Positions 39,301 through 51,800 of a stretch of 64,000 nucleotides of DNA are shown piece by piece. Source of the DNA: Himantopus leucocephalus. Taxonomy: Eukaryota; Chordata; Aves; Charadriiformes; Recurvirostridae. The position numbers and the translations under genes are program-made. The stretch spans positions 59,872,410 through 59,936,409 of the forward strand of contig RSEF01000003.1 of NCBI GenBank assembly GCA_003993805.1, read 5' to 3'. Each line of letters begins with the position of its first letter. Within the stretch, counting starts at the first letter, position 1. The notes beneath the pieces are model-generated. The model did not search any database. It worked only from the letters and a program-made list of their open reading frames with translations, and was not told the origin of the DNA.

Positions 39301-41736
39301 TTTTCAAGGGCTTGGGTGTATTTTGTCCCATAGCTTTAAATCAAAAGAGAACTGCTTAAAGTACTGCTGGTTTTAGCTCAGTATTTCAGTCAACTATTTC
39401 TGGTCCGTTAGATAAGCAGTTTGACGATGTGCATGCAGACGGCTCCCAGTTAGTAGTGGTGGCGTGCCTGCAGGGTTGTACCCCTTAGGTCAGAAGAGAA
39501 ACTGATTTTTGCTGTTTATTTCTTTGTATTTGTCTGGTGTGCGTCAGCCTTGGGGAGTTTTTCTAAAAAAGACCATTACTCTGTATTTGGTGACAATGTG
39601 CCATAATTGTGTGTATTTCACGAAACAACCTGTTCTTTTCTTCTCCTCCACGTGAGATGAAGTGTAACGGTGCACTTGTCTTTGTTCCTCTGACCCTTTA
39701 AAGTGTGATTTGCCTTCTAGCGTAAAATCAAGGTGATTAACGGGGTAATGCAGGTGTCCTTCCTGCCGCCTGTGATTTTGATATTCCCTGTTACCCAAAG
39801 GCAGCCTCAGAGCATTCCTCAGCGGCTTGTTGTTACCAGGGCTAGGGAAATACTGATGGCATCAGTCTGAAGGAGCAAGCCCGTGTCAACCTGTGGTACA
39901 CCTGCGGTGATTTTCTGGAGCGGTGCACAGGTGACTGGGCAAATGAAAGCACCCGCGAGGGGCTTTTTTGTTTTGCTTTAATAGTAAACATTACCGATAA
40001 AGCCCTATTGCATCCATTAATCAAAGACAATTCGGCACACAAACCTTGCAAAACAATGACTTTTTTATCTAGGAGCCGGTCTTTTAGCAGCAGATTGAAA
40101 TTACTGGCTTGCCTGTTGTTTTTCCAGGCTTTTTCTTCAGAATTTCTACTCTAGCCTCTCTTTAAATGTAGGACTGTCAGTCACTGGTTTGGTATAATTA
40201 GTTTTCTCCTTGTCATGTGGTAAGCCCTGGGTCCTCCCTGCACAACCAGGAATGCCCTCTTTGTTCGACTTCTGGGGCAAAGAAATTCCTGAATGAATTT
40301 GGAGAAGTTGGTTACAGATTCCTTTCTTGACCTGCTGCAGCTCTTAGAAAGATTTTGCCCTTTCTGTGCCCTGTGTCTGAAGAGTAAGGCAAACAAAAGA
40401 TAAAGCGAACTAATTCATGACTTCATTGTATTTGTTTTCTTCCTCACTTAAGGCAGAAGACAGCCCATTCCTAAAACCATTTATTTTATTAATTTTAATG
40501 CCGAGCACTGCGCACCTGCATTACTGGGTTTATTACAGAAGAACTTTTCGTTTGTAATAATCAGAAACCGTAACACAGTTTCACAAATGCTGTGTGTAGT
40601 ATCAAATTGAAAACTCCACCAGTGTAGCTATAGCTAGGGTAGGAATAGAAATAAAGTTGTTTCATTGAAAATTGTCTTTCGATGAAAAAAACGGACACAT
40701 AAATAGAGGATTTTACTTTGGCTCCTGAATTTACATATGACTAAAGTGGAACTATGTCCCTCCTTCAAGTAAGAGGTCAGTGCTTTAGGTTTAATTCTCC
40801 ACAAAAGCAATTTCAGATGGTTTCGGAGGTTTTATTGGAAGAAGGTTGTTTTAGAAATCAGTTTTAATTATGAGCAAATTTTTTTCTCCAAATGTTTATA
40901 TTGGTTCTGTTCATCCCTGTTGCTTAAAAGTGTTTAAAATTCATTTTTCTTCTTCTGCATTTGAATATTTGGAAAATTCTGTTTCTCATGCCAGCCTTGA
41001 AAGGTACGACAAGGCCCTGTAGCTGCGAATCTGGGAGCGCATATGCTGGTTGTTTCACTGATAACTTGGGATGGTCCATTCACCACAGGTCACCTGCCTG
41101 CATTACTTTTTGCAGAACAGGACACGTCCTTTTACCTCCTGCTGTGGTGAATATTTATCAGGTTGAGTTATTTGAGTTAATCACGGGGTTATTCTAATTA
41201 TTCACAGTGGATTCGGCTTTAAAGATCGTACTTCCAGCATGATCATTTGAATAAGTCACTTGTTTCATTATGTTTGCTGTGACTTTCCCCAAGCGAATTT
41301 CATCTTCCATAATAATTTCAAAAATATTTCTTCCCTTCCTCACAGTGAGGAAACTCCACCCTAATCAGTCCTCAAGTGGAACGAGGTAATATAATATGCA
41401 CTATCAACTGCAAGAGATAATAGCAAAATATTTTCTCTCGCTTTGGAGTTAAAAGAATATGTGGTTTTACTTATCAAAATAATGGCTAATATCTTTTCAG
41501 CCCGTGCTCGGTTTCCTCGTCGATGCTGCCCTTTTAAAGATATGCTGGGGCTGACCTGACCTCTCTTTATCTCCCCCCTGTTATCACCAGTGGGACCACA
41601 GCGCCTGGTAGGCTCTGGGTCTGGCTTTCCTTCGTGCTTGAGCCGGCTGCAGACCAAACGGCGTTGGGCTGTGACAACCTGCAAGTTGAAAATTTTATTT
41701 TTACTCCAGCTCTTTTCTTTGGATAGTTTTTCGGGG

Positions 41737-41773
41737 TGGGTTGGTTGGTTTGGTTTGTTTGTTTGTGTGTTTT
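41737..41773 (+). repeat. GGTT/GTTT simple repeat
   Basis: An imperfect tetranucleotide tract, 'ggttggttggtttggtttg' followed by GTTT and GTGT units. Confidence 0.85.
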
Positions 41774-44700
41774 ATGCACAGTTTGAACGGGAAACCTGTC
41801 AGAGTGATTCGGGCTTTAGAAAAAAATCTCTTTGGGTAGTTGGCACCCATCCAGGGTATCAGAAACGTATGTCTCCGCAGATTGCTTTGGTTCTGAAAGG
41901 AAAAAGGTTTTAATTAGATGTCCCAACAGCCCGACTAGCTGGCAGTCAAATCGGGATGTGCTTTGGTGCACAGCAACACGTGAAGCAAGACGGAAACGGC
42001 CTAAACCCTCAGCCTTTTTCTGTGAGTTGGGCAGGTCTGAGCTGCGTTTCCTTTCATGCTCATATTAATGGCAAAATCATTAGTATCAAAAAATGCTGCA
42101 AGTATATACATATTTTTCCTAAATTTGTTTCCCTCCACCCTGTTGCATTTTCAGGTTAGAGCAGCTAAGAGAAATGTCACTGGTGATTTTAAGTTTTAAG
42201 GGAAAAATGACACTGACCTATTTCTTCTGGTTGTTCTCAGAGAGCTGATAGAAATTTCAGTGACTTGGAGAGTAAGGGAGAGAATGAAAGACACGGTTCG
42301 GCGTGTCACAATTCCTGACTTCATGTGGTTAAAACATTTCTGTTTAGAAGACCCTGACCAGTCCTCATTAAACATGGATATACATAGACAATTTTTCATG
42401 TCCATCGTGGTCTACTCTATGGAGCCAGTCTATTTAGCATCCAGTGAGTAGCAGCAGTGCCTCCGTGGGAGGTGGCCATGGCAGTTGGCATTATCTCCCC
42501 TGCTTCTCCCTTGATGGGGTAGATGTGGTGGGATATGTTCCCAGAGGCAGCGCTTCACACTTGTAGCTGTTTCTTTACATGTTGAGCTGCATACAATGCT
42601 TTACACAGGCAGTATACTTTGTAATTTGACTGTTGGAAGATATTTCCATGTTATTTCCATAGGGTTCACCCTGGTACAATGGGAAAACCTGGTTCCTTAT
42701 TGTCACAAAGAGCAAAATGAGATGTAGGGAGTTGGAGAACCGGTTCCCTGATGGGACTTGAAGTTGGGACCAGGTGTGGTGTCCTGCAAGTGTCACAGCT
42801 GACAGAGAGAGAGTTCAGGCACCTGTCTGCTTGCTGCAAATGCCCAGGCAAGAGAAGAGCATCACTTGGACCTCCTGACTTCCTAGACACTGAGGTCCAG
42901 CACCTCTGAGGCTCTCAGTGGGATACCAGGCCTCCTTAGTTTTGCTGCATGTGTGTCCTTGGGGCACTGATGCACTAAAAAAGGGAGGGAAATAGATGCT
43001 GGACTGCTTTATGGGTGTCCGGGGTTTGGTAATTCCACTTCCCTTCATTAATTTTTATTTCATTTATTTATTATATTTCTTTTTAGCGTTCCCTCTTTCC
43101 CAGTGGGCATCAGGAAGGTGGGGATTCCGTTCAGGGTCCTCTGCTCCCCTCATGATGAGGGTGGGAGGGAGAGCCAGTGAACAGGACAGGGGGCATCCCC
43201 CAAGGAAGGGACACCGGCCCAAACCCTCCCAGCGCAGAACGTGCCGCCGGTGTTACGGCCCCGAGCAATTTCTGACTTTTCAGCACTGTAATACCACATT
43301 GCCTCTAAGCTGTGTCTAATTTCTCAGACAATATTATTGTTCCGCAGTTGGCTTCCTCCTCTTTGTTTTATTGCCAGTTTTCCCTTCTGCCTATGTGCAG
43401 AATCGATGGCTGGGTTTTGTCTCTTTTTTCGTATTTTTCTAGTTGCGCTTGTGATTCCCCTAGAATCTGTCATGCTGTTCCTCAGTCCCCGGTGGTGTGT
43501 TCGCAGCTGCTCTCAGTCCCCGGTGACTATCACTGATGCGCTGCTTACTTCCCCTTCCAGGTAATTAATGAGTAGATTTAACAAGATTGGACCTTAAAAT
43601 CCCCCTGGTATCCAAGTAACCTTCCTCCAGCTACAAGACGTTTTTGTTTATTTTGCCTCCATGAAGTGTTTATTCCTGGAGCCTTCTGAAGAGTTATGGT
43701 AGGAAATAGTGTGTGCATGCCTGGAGCACCAGAAAATGGAATTAAGGGGAACGGGCCCTTTGCTTCCCGGAGCATAAGGAAATCTTGACATTAGTCTGTA
43801 CCCTTTATAGCAGGATTTAAAAGAGACAAGGCAGGCTAAGCTATAAAACCGCTGTTTCTGGATTTTGAGTTACTCCGCTGTAATGTCTCCACTTTTCTGC
43901 CACAGCAGCCTGCTCTTAGCTCACTCTAAAATGAAGTAACTTTTCTTACATGATGACAGATACTTGAAATGTGATACTTTAAGATCTAAGCACGGCTAAT
44001 GGTACTCACCATCTCATTAGTGCTGCTTCATCTGGGGTCTAAACTGCTGTTTTCAAGGTGGACCAGGACCAGGTTTTTTTCTGCAGCTCTGCAGAAAGTT
44101 AACATGCATTTGCATGTGTTCTTTATTTTAATTTGGCTTTGCATGGAGGTTTTTAGGACATATGCATTTTCAGGCAGTTGCAATTCTTTGTTGTTCAGTG
44201 AGGTAGGTTACCCTGACCCCTGCCTCGCTCCCTGGTTCTTGTCTGTCTTTGCTGTACGAGGCCAGGCCCTATAAAAGTTAGTCAACACAACACAGCTGCA
44301 TTTAGACCCACATATCACCAATAAGGACAGTGTTGGTGGCAGCTCTTTGTGACCCTTATAAAAATAGAACGCTTACAAGGTTGTGTGCTTCTCTTCCTGA
44401 AGGTCTCCTCTGCAGAAATAGGGTGTATGTAAGAAATCTTTAGCCACAACATCTCTGGTGTTGAGCTGGGGAAACAGTGTTAAGGTGCACAGAAAAGAAT
44501 ATACAGTATTCAAAAAATAAGCATTTCCCCCTCGGACTGTGGAGAGTAACCGGTGTGTTGTGGAAATGTGGTACCCCTATAACTGAGATGTTAGCGAGAG
44601 GGAATACACCTTCATGAGGTTCATGCTGACCCTGACTCTAGAAACTGTAGTATTCATCTCAATATAAGAAGTCAGTTACGATGCAGCATGGTTTGACATC

Positions 44701-45185
44701 TTGTTTAGATTTTCCCAACTGTTGTTATTCTTTTACAGAAAATTGGGTGGAGGGGCCCTCTGGCTCTTGCTAGGAGTCAGGTAAAGATGAGCTGTGTCCA
44801 GCTTGACTGTTCAGATACACTTGCAGGATGTTTGTTTATTAATTAAGCCTGTACGTATAGGTGAAATAGAAAACTGCACAAAGCAATTTTTCGAGAGAGA
44901 GACCAGATGTGTATTCCAGAAGAAAAAAAAAATAAAAAAAAAAATCACAAGGAGCAGTTAGTAATCTGTAACAAACAGTTGAGTGGGATTGAAGTGATGT
45001 ATTTCTCCCGTGCTGACCGATTGACGCCCGTAAGCTGAATCCACAGCGGTGAAAAATGCTGACAGATCGAGCTGAAAGCAGCATTGCTTTCAGGCCGGGG
45101 ACTGCTGGGACCCACCGGGGGTGACCGGCGGTCCCTTTTGTAAGTGGCGTTTCATTTCCAGGCGTGGTACTTCGGGCCGGTGGGC

Positions 45186-45310
45186 GACTGGGGGTGGGGG
45201 GGGGCGAGACTGGGGGTGTGCATGCGTGCGAGGGGTGGGAAGGTGAGGGATGGGGGGTGAGCGATGGGGAGGTGAGGGGTGGGGGCTGTGAGCGATGGGG
45301 GTGTGGGCGC
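45186..45310 (+). repeat. G-rich minisatellite-like tract with G-quadruplex potential
   Basis: Many runs of three to nine G are separated by short spacers, and an exact 13-mer 'gtgagcgatgggg' occurs at 45,257 and again at 45,288. The tract easily satisfies the four-G-run rule for G-quadruplexes on the plus strand. Sequences like this are under-represented in short-read bird assemblies, in line with the nearby 7-N gap. Confidence 0.75.
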
Positions 45311-45497
45311 TGCGCCGCAGAGCCCCGCGGATTGGGCGGCCGCGCCGCGGGGCCGTGAGCGCTGCCCGGTCCCCGGCTCCGCCGCGCCGCGGGATGGGCC
45401 GGGCCGGTGCGGGGAGCATCGGGGCCGGGCAGTGCGGGGTACCGCGGGCGGGGGGAGGCAGGTCCCCGCCTCGCCGGTGCCCGGGGAGGGCTGCAGG

Positions 45498-45513
45498 ATG
45501 TTCTGCCTGAAAG
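45498..45513 (+). CDS. Candidate short first coding exon in the CpG island (partial)
   Basis: Within the CpG island an ATG at 45,498 with A at -3 opens a frame reading Met-Phe-Cys-Leu-Lys, and the next base precedes a good donor (AAG|GTGAGG at 45,513/45,514). The exon would carry 16 coding bases and so leave phase 1, the same phase as the exon at 61,484-61,682. That match makes alternative first exons of one gene plausible. The frame is also open upstream to at least 45,279, so the start is not certain, and the exon could equally be wholly untranslated. Nothing in five residues allows identification. A Cys near the N-terminus could be a lipidation site, but that is speculation. Confidence 0.3.
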
Positions 45514-45595
45514 GTGAGGGTGCGGCGCTGGAGGAAAGCTGGTGCCGGTCGCTGCCAGCTGGACCGGGTCGTCTGGTGGAGGGATTTTAGAATTA

Positions 45596-45617
45596 TTTTT
45601 TTTTTTTTAAAAAAAAA
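45596..45617. repeat. T13-A9 homopolymer palindrome
   Basis: Thirteen T followed directly by nine A, a self-complementary tract inside the otherwise GC-rich island. It may form a rigid, nucleosome-excluding segment. A similar T15-A10 tract lies at 62,145-62,169. Confidence 0.8.
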
Positions 45618-45741
45618 GTTTATTCGGTGCGTTGGCGAGAGAGCGTATGAATTCGTTGTCCCTTTTGTTCCCGCACCGCGGCACCCGGCGGGAGGGTGCC
45701 GGGCCGGCGGCCAGACAAAAGGCCGGGCGGGATGGCGGGGA

Positions 45742-45770
45742 GGGGGGGGGGGGGGGNNNNNNNGGGGGGG
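45742..45770. other. Poly-G run with a 7-N gap
   Basis: A G homopolymer is interrupted by seven N (45,757-45,763). The short N count suggests a length estimate across a run that could not be read. The 243-codon frame that spans it is not credible. Confidence 0.9.
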
Positions 45771-45980
45771 TGGAGGAGGAGGGAGGGGTGCTCAAGGGGG
45801 TGCTCTGCATCCTGGTGGCTTATCGCGTGGAGCGTCTTTACTGGTGGTGGTGCCGCACCAGAAGTTTGTTTACCTTCATTGGGTTTTGCCCCCTTCCGGC
45901 TGCAATGTCACGCCGTGCCGGGGGAAGAGCGGAGGACTGGTCCTGCTGCGGTGCTGCAGATGCTCCATAGGAGCTGCCGC

Positions 45981-48900
45981 TGCTCTGCCGGGTGATGCTC
46001 ACTCTGGGTTAGAGATGGTGCAGAGCCGTCGGGACAGTAAGAGTTTTTGTGCCCGAAGAGATTTTTATTTCATCTTTTTAATCGGACTTCCTAAGGAGGC
46101 GGTTCTGAAAACAGCGGTTAGGGAAAGCTTGTTATTTTTGTTTAACGTCCATGTTTCTGTTTTTATGAAAAACTGGTATTACTGCTACTCCTCTTTTCTC
46201 ACTGAAGTACAGCTGTTGAAAGCTGACACCAGAGAGCTGTTGTAAGGAAGGTTTACGAGTTGTAAGAAAGATACTTTGCCTGGGAAGAATACCAATTAGG
46301 TTAAATACTTGAGTGCTTATCAATGCTTGCTCAGAATATTTTGCTCTTCTCTCTACATTGCTTCAAAACGTTGACTGGTTTTACTCTACTAATGACTTTC
46401 ATTTGTGCAAAGTCCCCACTGAGGCTCTTGGTACAGTTGCCAACTATAAATTAAAAAAGGCACGAGAAAAGTTCCTTTCCGGCAAATTTCAGAGGAGTGA
46501 ATCAGTGTTTCTGAGAAAACCTTAATGAACTGCACAACGCAATTTATCTTAAATGAAATCGTTGCAGTGCACAAAGTCAAAAAAGCTGCACTATTTACAT
46601 TTTTTGCATTTTTTAACTGCACAAGAGGTTTTCAGTACGCGACAGTTCAACAGATGGCTGGAACTTAGAAATAATGAAAGATGAAACTTAAAGGTGCAGG
46701 ACAGAAGTTGTTTAAATAAAGAGTATAACAGGTAAAAGGTTTTCAAGTGAGGTGGGTAACCAGGCTAAAAAGACTGAGGCTTCTGTAATCTAGAGCACCT
46801 GACTGAAAATGAAGCAAGGAGTAAAGTTTTCAGAGATGCCATATGGGCAGCAAATGAGTTTGTACAGAAACAAAATATTTTTTGTCTTGCATAACAAAAT
46901 TGAATTACAGTTGCTTCTTAATGAAAAATTTTATGATACGTAAAAACCCATCTTAGGGCTATGCTTCAAAGCAGTGGATAGATTTGTTCCGTAGCAATAT
47001 TTTTCGATTGTCATTTTAATTTTTTCCTGTTTGCATGCACTTATGTACCATTTTCTCTAAGTCACTGTGCTTTGCACTGTTTTATTAGGTTCTAGGAGAC
47101 ATCTCCCTACCTGGAAGATCAACAGTTATTGTATATTATTATGCAGTGAAAATCATGATCCTGAAATAATCACCTGGGGCGTTATCATTGATTTATTTCT
47201 GTTAACACGTGAAGGAGAGAAGCTGTTCCACACCAGTCCTTTTTACTGATTTGATGGTAGCCTGTATGGGGAGGAGGATTTGTTTGTCTTTGGGATGGCA
47301 CAGCACACTTGCCTTTCAGAAGCTGGTGTTTTCGGGCTCTGAGGGCTTGGGAAGAAGCGGTGTAGCTGTTTAGGTGCTGCCCTGGCCGCCAGCTCCCACG
47401 GTGTTTTCTCAGTCTGATCCGTCGAGCGGTCTTGATCAGACGAATTAGTCCCAGGATTGCATAGGGACAGAGTCCGTGTATTTGGTGGGTGTGGATGTGC
47501 TGGGTGTGCGTCGGGTCGGTGATGAAACTCCTGCTCTAAAACTTGGCCTCCGTGACCTCTAGGGGCCTGCCGCCTCTAATTTTTTCTTTTTTTCAGGTTG
47601 CTGCTTCTGTTTGCTGTGATAGTCCCTAGCATCAGCTTGGAGCCTCTTATTGCCGTGCCCTTCCCAGCTGCCCCTTAAGACATTTGGGGAAAAGAGGTGG
47701 TGGGAGCTGGGTGCCGCTGCCTGTACATGGCGAGCGACCCGGCGTCTCCTGCTCGCAGGCTGACGTGAGCTCTCCAGGGCCGGGTGGCCCTTGCACCACA
47801 CTGGCCCGCAGGCAGTGCTAGGTTCTTCGGCACAGCCCTTGGGGTGACCTCCATTGTGTTAAACACAAGTTGTAGTGGTGTTTGATCGAAACTGGGCATC
47901 TGCAGCAGAGGTGATGCTGCCTGCTTGTTACTGATCTTTTGGATTGAAGAGGTACAAATGGAAGTTTTAAATAAATTTTCTTGTAAAAGAATTAATTCCT
48001 AGAAGGGTCATGAGCCAATTCATTGGCATGTGCTGAAAAATGAGCTCATGTTTCCGTAATATTCGCCTAGAGTTTCTCTTTCCTTCATAGCTTTTGTAGG
48101 AGAATAGTGCCAAGAAACTCTGTAAAGCAAGCATGTGCACTTACTGCTTGCCTGCACTTGGGAAGTATTTTCCATCCTTGCTTGTCTTACAGCTGTGGAT
48201 TCGAGAGGGAAGTCTTTTATACTAATAATAGCAAGAAGTTATGATAGAAGCTATCCATGAAAAATCCCAGACATGTGCTGCTTGCTCCCTGGAGAAGGGT
48301 TCCATGCTAGAAATGCAGATTTTTTTTATTTATTTTTTGTAAAAGATCACAGAGCTGCTCACCAGTTGTCTCGTGTGTTCTGTGCTCGTAAGGACATTCC
48401 TTGGATTCCTTTCTTGGCAATGTTCTCATAAAATATCTGATGTTTGAAATCAGAAACAGATTTTCTTTTATGTCTTTAAACAAATGGATTTTCCAAGTCG
48501 AACTAGGCAAGCAAAAATTTGTACAAGTTGCTTTCATTTTTTTTTTCTTTCTGCTTAAAGTTTTACTTTTTTTTTTGTGTATAACAGCAGGCCAAAATGA
48601 GGGAGGGCATGTGTAGTACTCTAAATGAAGGAATCTGTCAAAGTGAAGATTCCTGGCAGAATTTAATGACTTTCGTTTAAGCCTAAGATTGATCATGTGG
48701 CATTTGTTCCTCTGACTTCATTTCAATTTTTTTATTTCTGGCCCAGAGTTGTGTGTAGCCACAATGGGACTCATGAGTCAGACCCATTCTTTTTGTAGTT
48801 GTTTTTTATATTATATGCATTATTTTAATAGGGTGAGTAACTTTGAGGACATTTCTTATCTGTAATTCTTCAAAACATAAAAGCAGTTTGAGCAAACACA

Positions 48901-51549
48901 GAATTAGTACAAACAAATGTGAATTAAGTATCAAGCATATGACTTTGGGTTAAAAAAAATCTCATTCTGAAAGAAAGTCTCTGCTCTTTTTTTTTTTCAT
49001 TTCTCCTGTATCTTATGGAGTTACTCTTTCTGCTGTGCTTTTTTCAGTCTCCTTCCCCTCCCGCCCCCGCCCAACAATTTTCCTATCCCCCACTCAAGTG
49101 AATGGCTGCCTGGTTCACCTCGGATGCAGCTGGGGTCTGCTGCTCGCTCACTTGCTCCCTCGGCTGAATGGAAGTGTTCACAGTTACACCTGTGGGAATC
49201 CCTGACATGCCAGGAGAGCCACAGAGAGCTCTGTAAAATGCGATCTATGGAAAAAAATGCCATGGAAAAAAAACGGGTTTTACTTGATTACTAATGAGAT
49301 TTTGGTGTTTAAGACTGCTTAAAGTTTGGCAGTTTTGTGGGTTAAATGACAGCTTTATTATCTCACACTGAAGGAAGGAGAGGTACAGAGGTGGGGAAGG
49401 GTACATCTGTGGCTGAGCACAGCTAACAGCATCTGGCACTGGACCGGCCTCTCTCTGTCAGGCGGCAGTGAATGGGGATCGCTTCTAACTGTGCCTGGAT
49501 GTACAGAATTAAATTGAACATAAGGAAAGGAAGGTTATAGGTCTGGATAATAACATTCTTGCTGAAGTTAGCCAGGTGCTCAGAAATATTGAAGATCCCT
49601 GTGTACTACATCTTTTTTTTTTTCCTCTTAAGTATCATTCAGCTGCTCCACCTACGGCTACAGTCCTGCGTTGTACTTGAGCACCAAGTAAAACGCTGTT
49701 TGAGCTTGGATGAATTTACAATCTAAACACATTGGAAGGGGGGCAGCGTACATAACGTGAATTTCCAAAGGCAGCAGAGTGCCTAGCCCGCTGCTGCATT
49801 TGCAGCAGAGGGGGCAAATGGAAACCTCAGAGAGTACTTCTGCCATGCCGACCCAGTGGGGGAGAGTTGCGTACCACGGATCTTGTTTCTGCAATTCAGA
49901 GATTGCCCGTAAATGCGTTTGTCCACCACACTGTGTAAGCATGTTGTTCCACTCCTTGGAGCTGTTTCATGTGACCGCCTCTGAGTCGACCACCAAATGG
50001 CACCGGCACACAACCTGCAGAATGAATGCCTATTGTTTGCTGTGGTTTTGCTTTGCTTTTTTTGGTCATAGAACAGGGTGTGGGCACCTGTTTTTTCCGT
50101 TAAACTTTTAAGAAGGCCAATGGCAGTGGGTGAAGCAGGGTGAACATAATCAGGCATTAGATAGAAATCTTTTCTGGCAGGTATGACAGCCTTTCCCAGG
50201 GCACATGGGGCTTTCGCCCTAAAGTGGTATGGTGACAAGGCAAGTCGTATAGATTCAACTGTGGAATCAGCGAGTATTGAACCTCTCCTTCAGTAAATCT
50301 TTAGCTGATGATTGGAAATGTGGAGGTCAGGACAGACTTCTGTATGTGCCTCGCTTTCAGTACTTGAATTCAGCTTGTGCTTTTCCAACACGGTGCAGTA
50401 TAAATATACCCAGGCAAAAATACTTGATGCTTGTAGTCTATTAGTTTTCTCAGGTGGTGTTCAGTCTTTAGGACTGTCTGAAAATTGACTCGTCTACTGT
50501 CATGACTGTATAATTAACATACAGCTTCTCCTTAAACTCTATTTTTACTTTCACGTGAGCATTTAATGCACGCTCTGCCTTTCTGCTCCACATCTCAGTC
50601 TTTACTGCAGGCTGCAACAGGGGCCATTTGCGCAATTCGCACAGCGCTGCAATCCCGAAGAGGGCCTGTTGGTAAATGAATCATAGGTAGACAGATCATC
50701 TGCTGTTTTCCTTGACCTGCTAATGTTTGCTTTTAAACAATATCTATTAACCCCCTCCATCATCTGGAGGGCTGTGAGTACAATGCAGATGGTGATTGCT
50801 TTGCAAAGCAGTAGTAGAGGGCAGTGAATTTCTGTCAAATTGCAGCAAGGAGCCAACACTTAATTTTAAACAGTAGAAGCGTGCAGGCTAGGGAATATTA
50901 AAACAGATGTAAAAAGTAGCATGCACAGCTGATTGGATTCATAAGCATTGAAAGAATTTCATGTTGAAGTGGTCTTTGAAACAGCATGCACATACTTGGA
51001 ACCTATAAATATCTTAATACATTTTTCAGTGGTTTAAGCATAGTAATGATTTCACATTGTTTAAGTATTGCATTACCAGATTTGTACCGTCTATGCTTGT
51101 CACTCTTCTACATTGGCTTCCCCCCTCCGCCCCCAACAGCATTTGTGCAGAAGACCGCTGTTACTTCTGGGGAAATGCCATAAACCTTAATCGAATGGGA
51201 GACCCGTTCCCTGTGAAAGCACATTGCCTGGTATTAAGCGATGGAAATTTTATTAATTCTTTTATTCAGAGTCCTGTCACAGCTGTGGTCTTGCCTGTGG
51301 TTAATGGCTGGCAAAACAGTCTATAATTACCCCAGGCATCTTTTTTTTTTTTTTTTTTTTTTTTTAATACAATCCCAGTGTTGTCTGACTTCCAGTCCTC
51401 TAGAGCATCCAGCTTTTTTCTAACTATATTAAGAAAAAAATTCAGAAAATGTTTTAGGCATTTGAAGCTGTTGTGTAACTTATCTGGGCCTTCAGACTTT
51501 AAAGTATTTTAAACCTAATTGCTGGTCATATGCAGAGGGATTACAAAAG
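45981..51549. other. Non-coding stretch downstream of the CpG island
   Basis: No exon, RNA gene or repeat of known type could be supported. Sequence returns to AT-leaning composition, with poly-T tracts near 48,537-48,550 and 49,611-49,624 and a long T25 run at 51,341-51,365. If the gene model is right this is part of its first intron. Confidence 0.5.
51341..51365 (+). repeat. Poly-T (T25)
   Basis: An uninterrupted run of 25 T, the longest perfect homopolymer in the window. It lies 5' of the old CR1 copy at 51,550 and is not obviously its tail, since CR1-type elements have none. Confidence 0.9.
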
Positions 51550-51800
51550 CAAGGCTTATTTAGTCTAGCTGGTAGCTTGGGAGGTAAATACCACAAGGAG
51601 GGAGGAAACCTGTTGAAGTCCAAGGAGAGTATTGGCACAAGATGAATGGTTATGAATGTGTACTGAGTTAATTGAAGTCAGACATTAAAAGGTCCCAAAC
51701 CGTCTGAGGAGGGAAGCTGTGGAACAGACTTCCAAACAGGATAATGTGGACAAAGAAGTGTTTTAAAGATGGTTCTTGATAAGTTCGGGGTGAGTTTAAG
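51550..51800 (+). mobile_element. Old CR1/L3-type LINE relic (3' region)
   Basis: A series of motifs in the right order and spacing matches the 3' region of the ancient CR1/L3 group common in turtles and crocodilians: 'ggtaaatacca' (about 51,582), 'aaggagggagg', 'attggcacaaga.gaatgg' (about 51,629), 'ggaagctgtggaacag' followed by 'cttccaa' (about 51,710-51,735), and 'aaagatggttcttgataag' (about 51,766). The copy is much more diverged than the CR1 pieces at 23-24 kb and has no usable reading frame. It represents an older wave of retrotransposition. Confidence 0.7.

Larger units (their letters stand above)
24801..45085. other. Long non-coding stretch (intergenic or intronic)
   Basis: Apart from simple tracts I found no supportable gene, RNA or mobile element in these 20 kb. 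Low-complexity pieces include T/G-rich tracts at 25,526-25,562, 27,609-27,650, 33,281-33,327 and 41,737-41,773, a C run at 32,777-32,786 and a poly-A stretch near 44,926-44,943. A small tandem-like TATAC/TTCTA repeat lies at 36,615-36,648, followed by two copies of 'ttcttgttccc' about 17 bases apart. The block 42,740-42,960 has the feel of a very old SINE in reverse, but I could not assign it. Confidence 0.55.
45090..45980. promoter_or_regulatory. CpG island, probable promoter
   Basis: This is the strongest CpG island in the window. It rises abruptly out of AT-leaning sequence at about 45,090, is densest at 45,300-45,500 and 45,650-45,760, and fades by 45,980. The first part (45,185-45,310) is packed with G runs of three or more and includes an imperfect minisatellite. 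A 7-N gap lies inside a long G run at 45,757-45,763. I see no TATA box, which fits a dispersed-initiation CpG promoter. Direction is not proven; a candidate start codon with a splice donor at 45,498-45,513 suggests the plus strand. The sequence shows the composition, and the promoter role is inferred from the general association of CpG islands with vertebrate promoters. Confidence 0.8.

Noticed and set aside
45514..46245. 243-codon plus-strand frame across the CpG island
   Set aside because: It begins in the presumed intron, crosses a poly-T/poly-A tract and a 7-N poly-G gap of uncertain length, and has no recognisable domain. Long frames are expected by chance in GC-rich DNA, where stop codons are rare.
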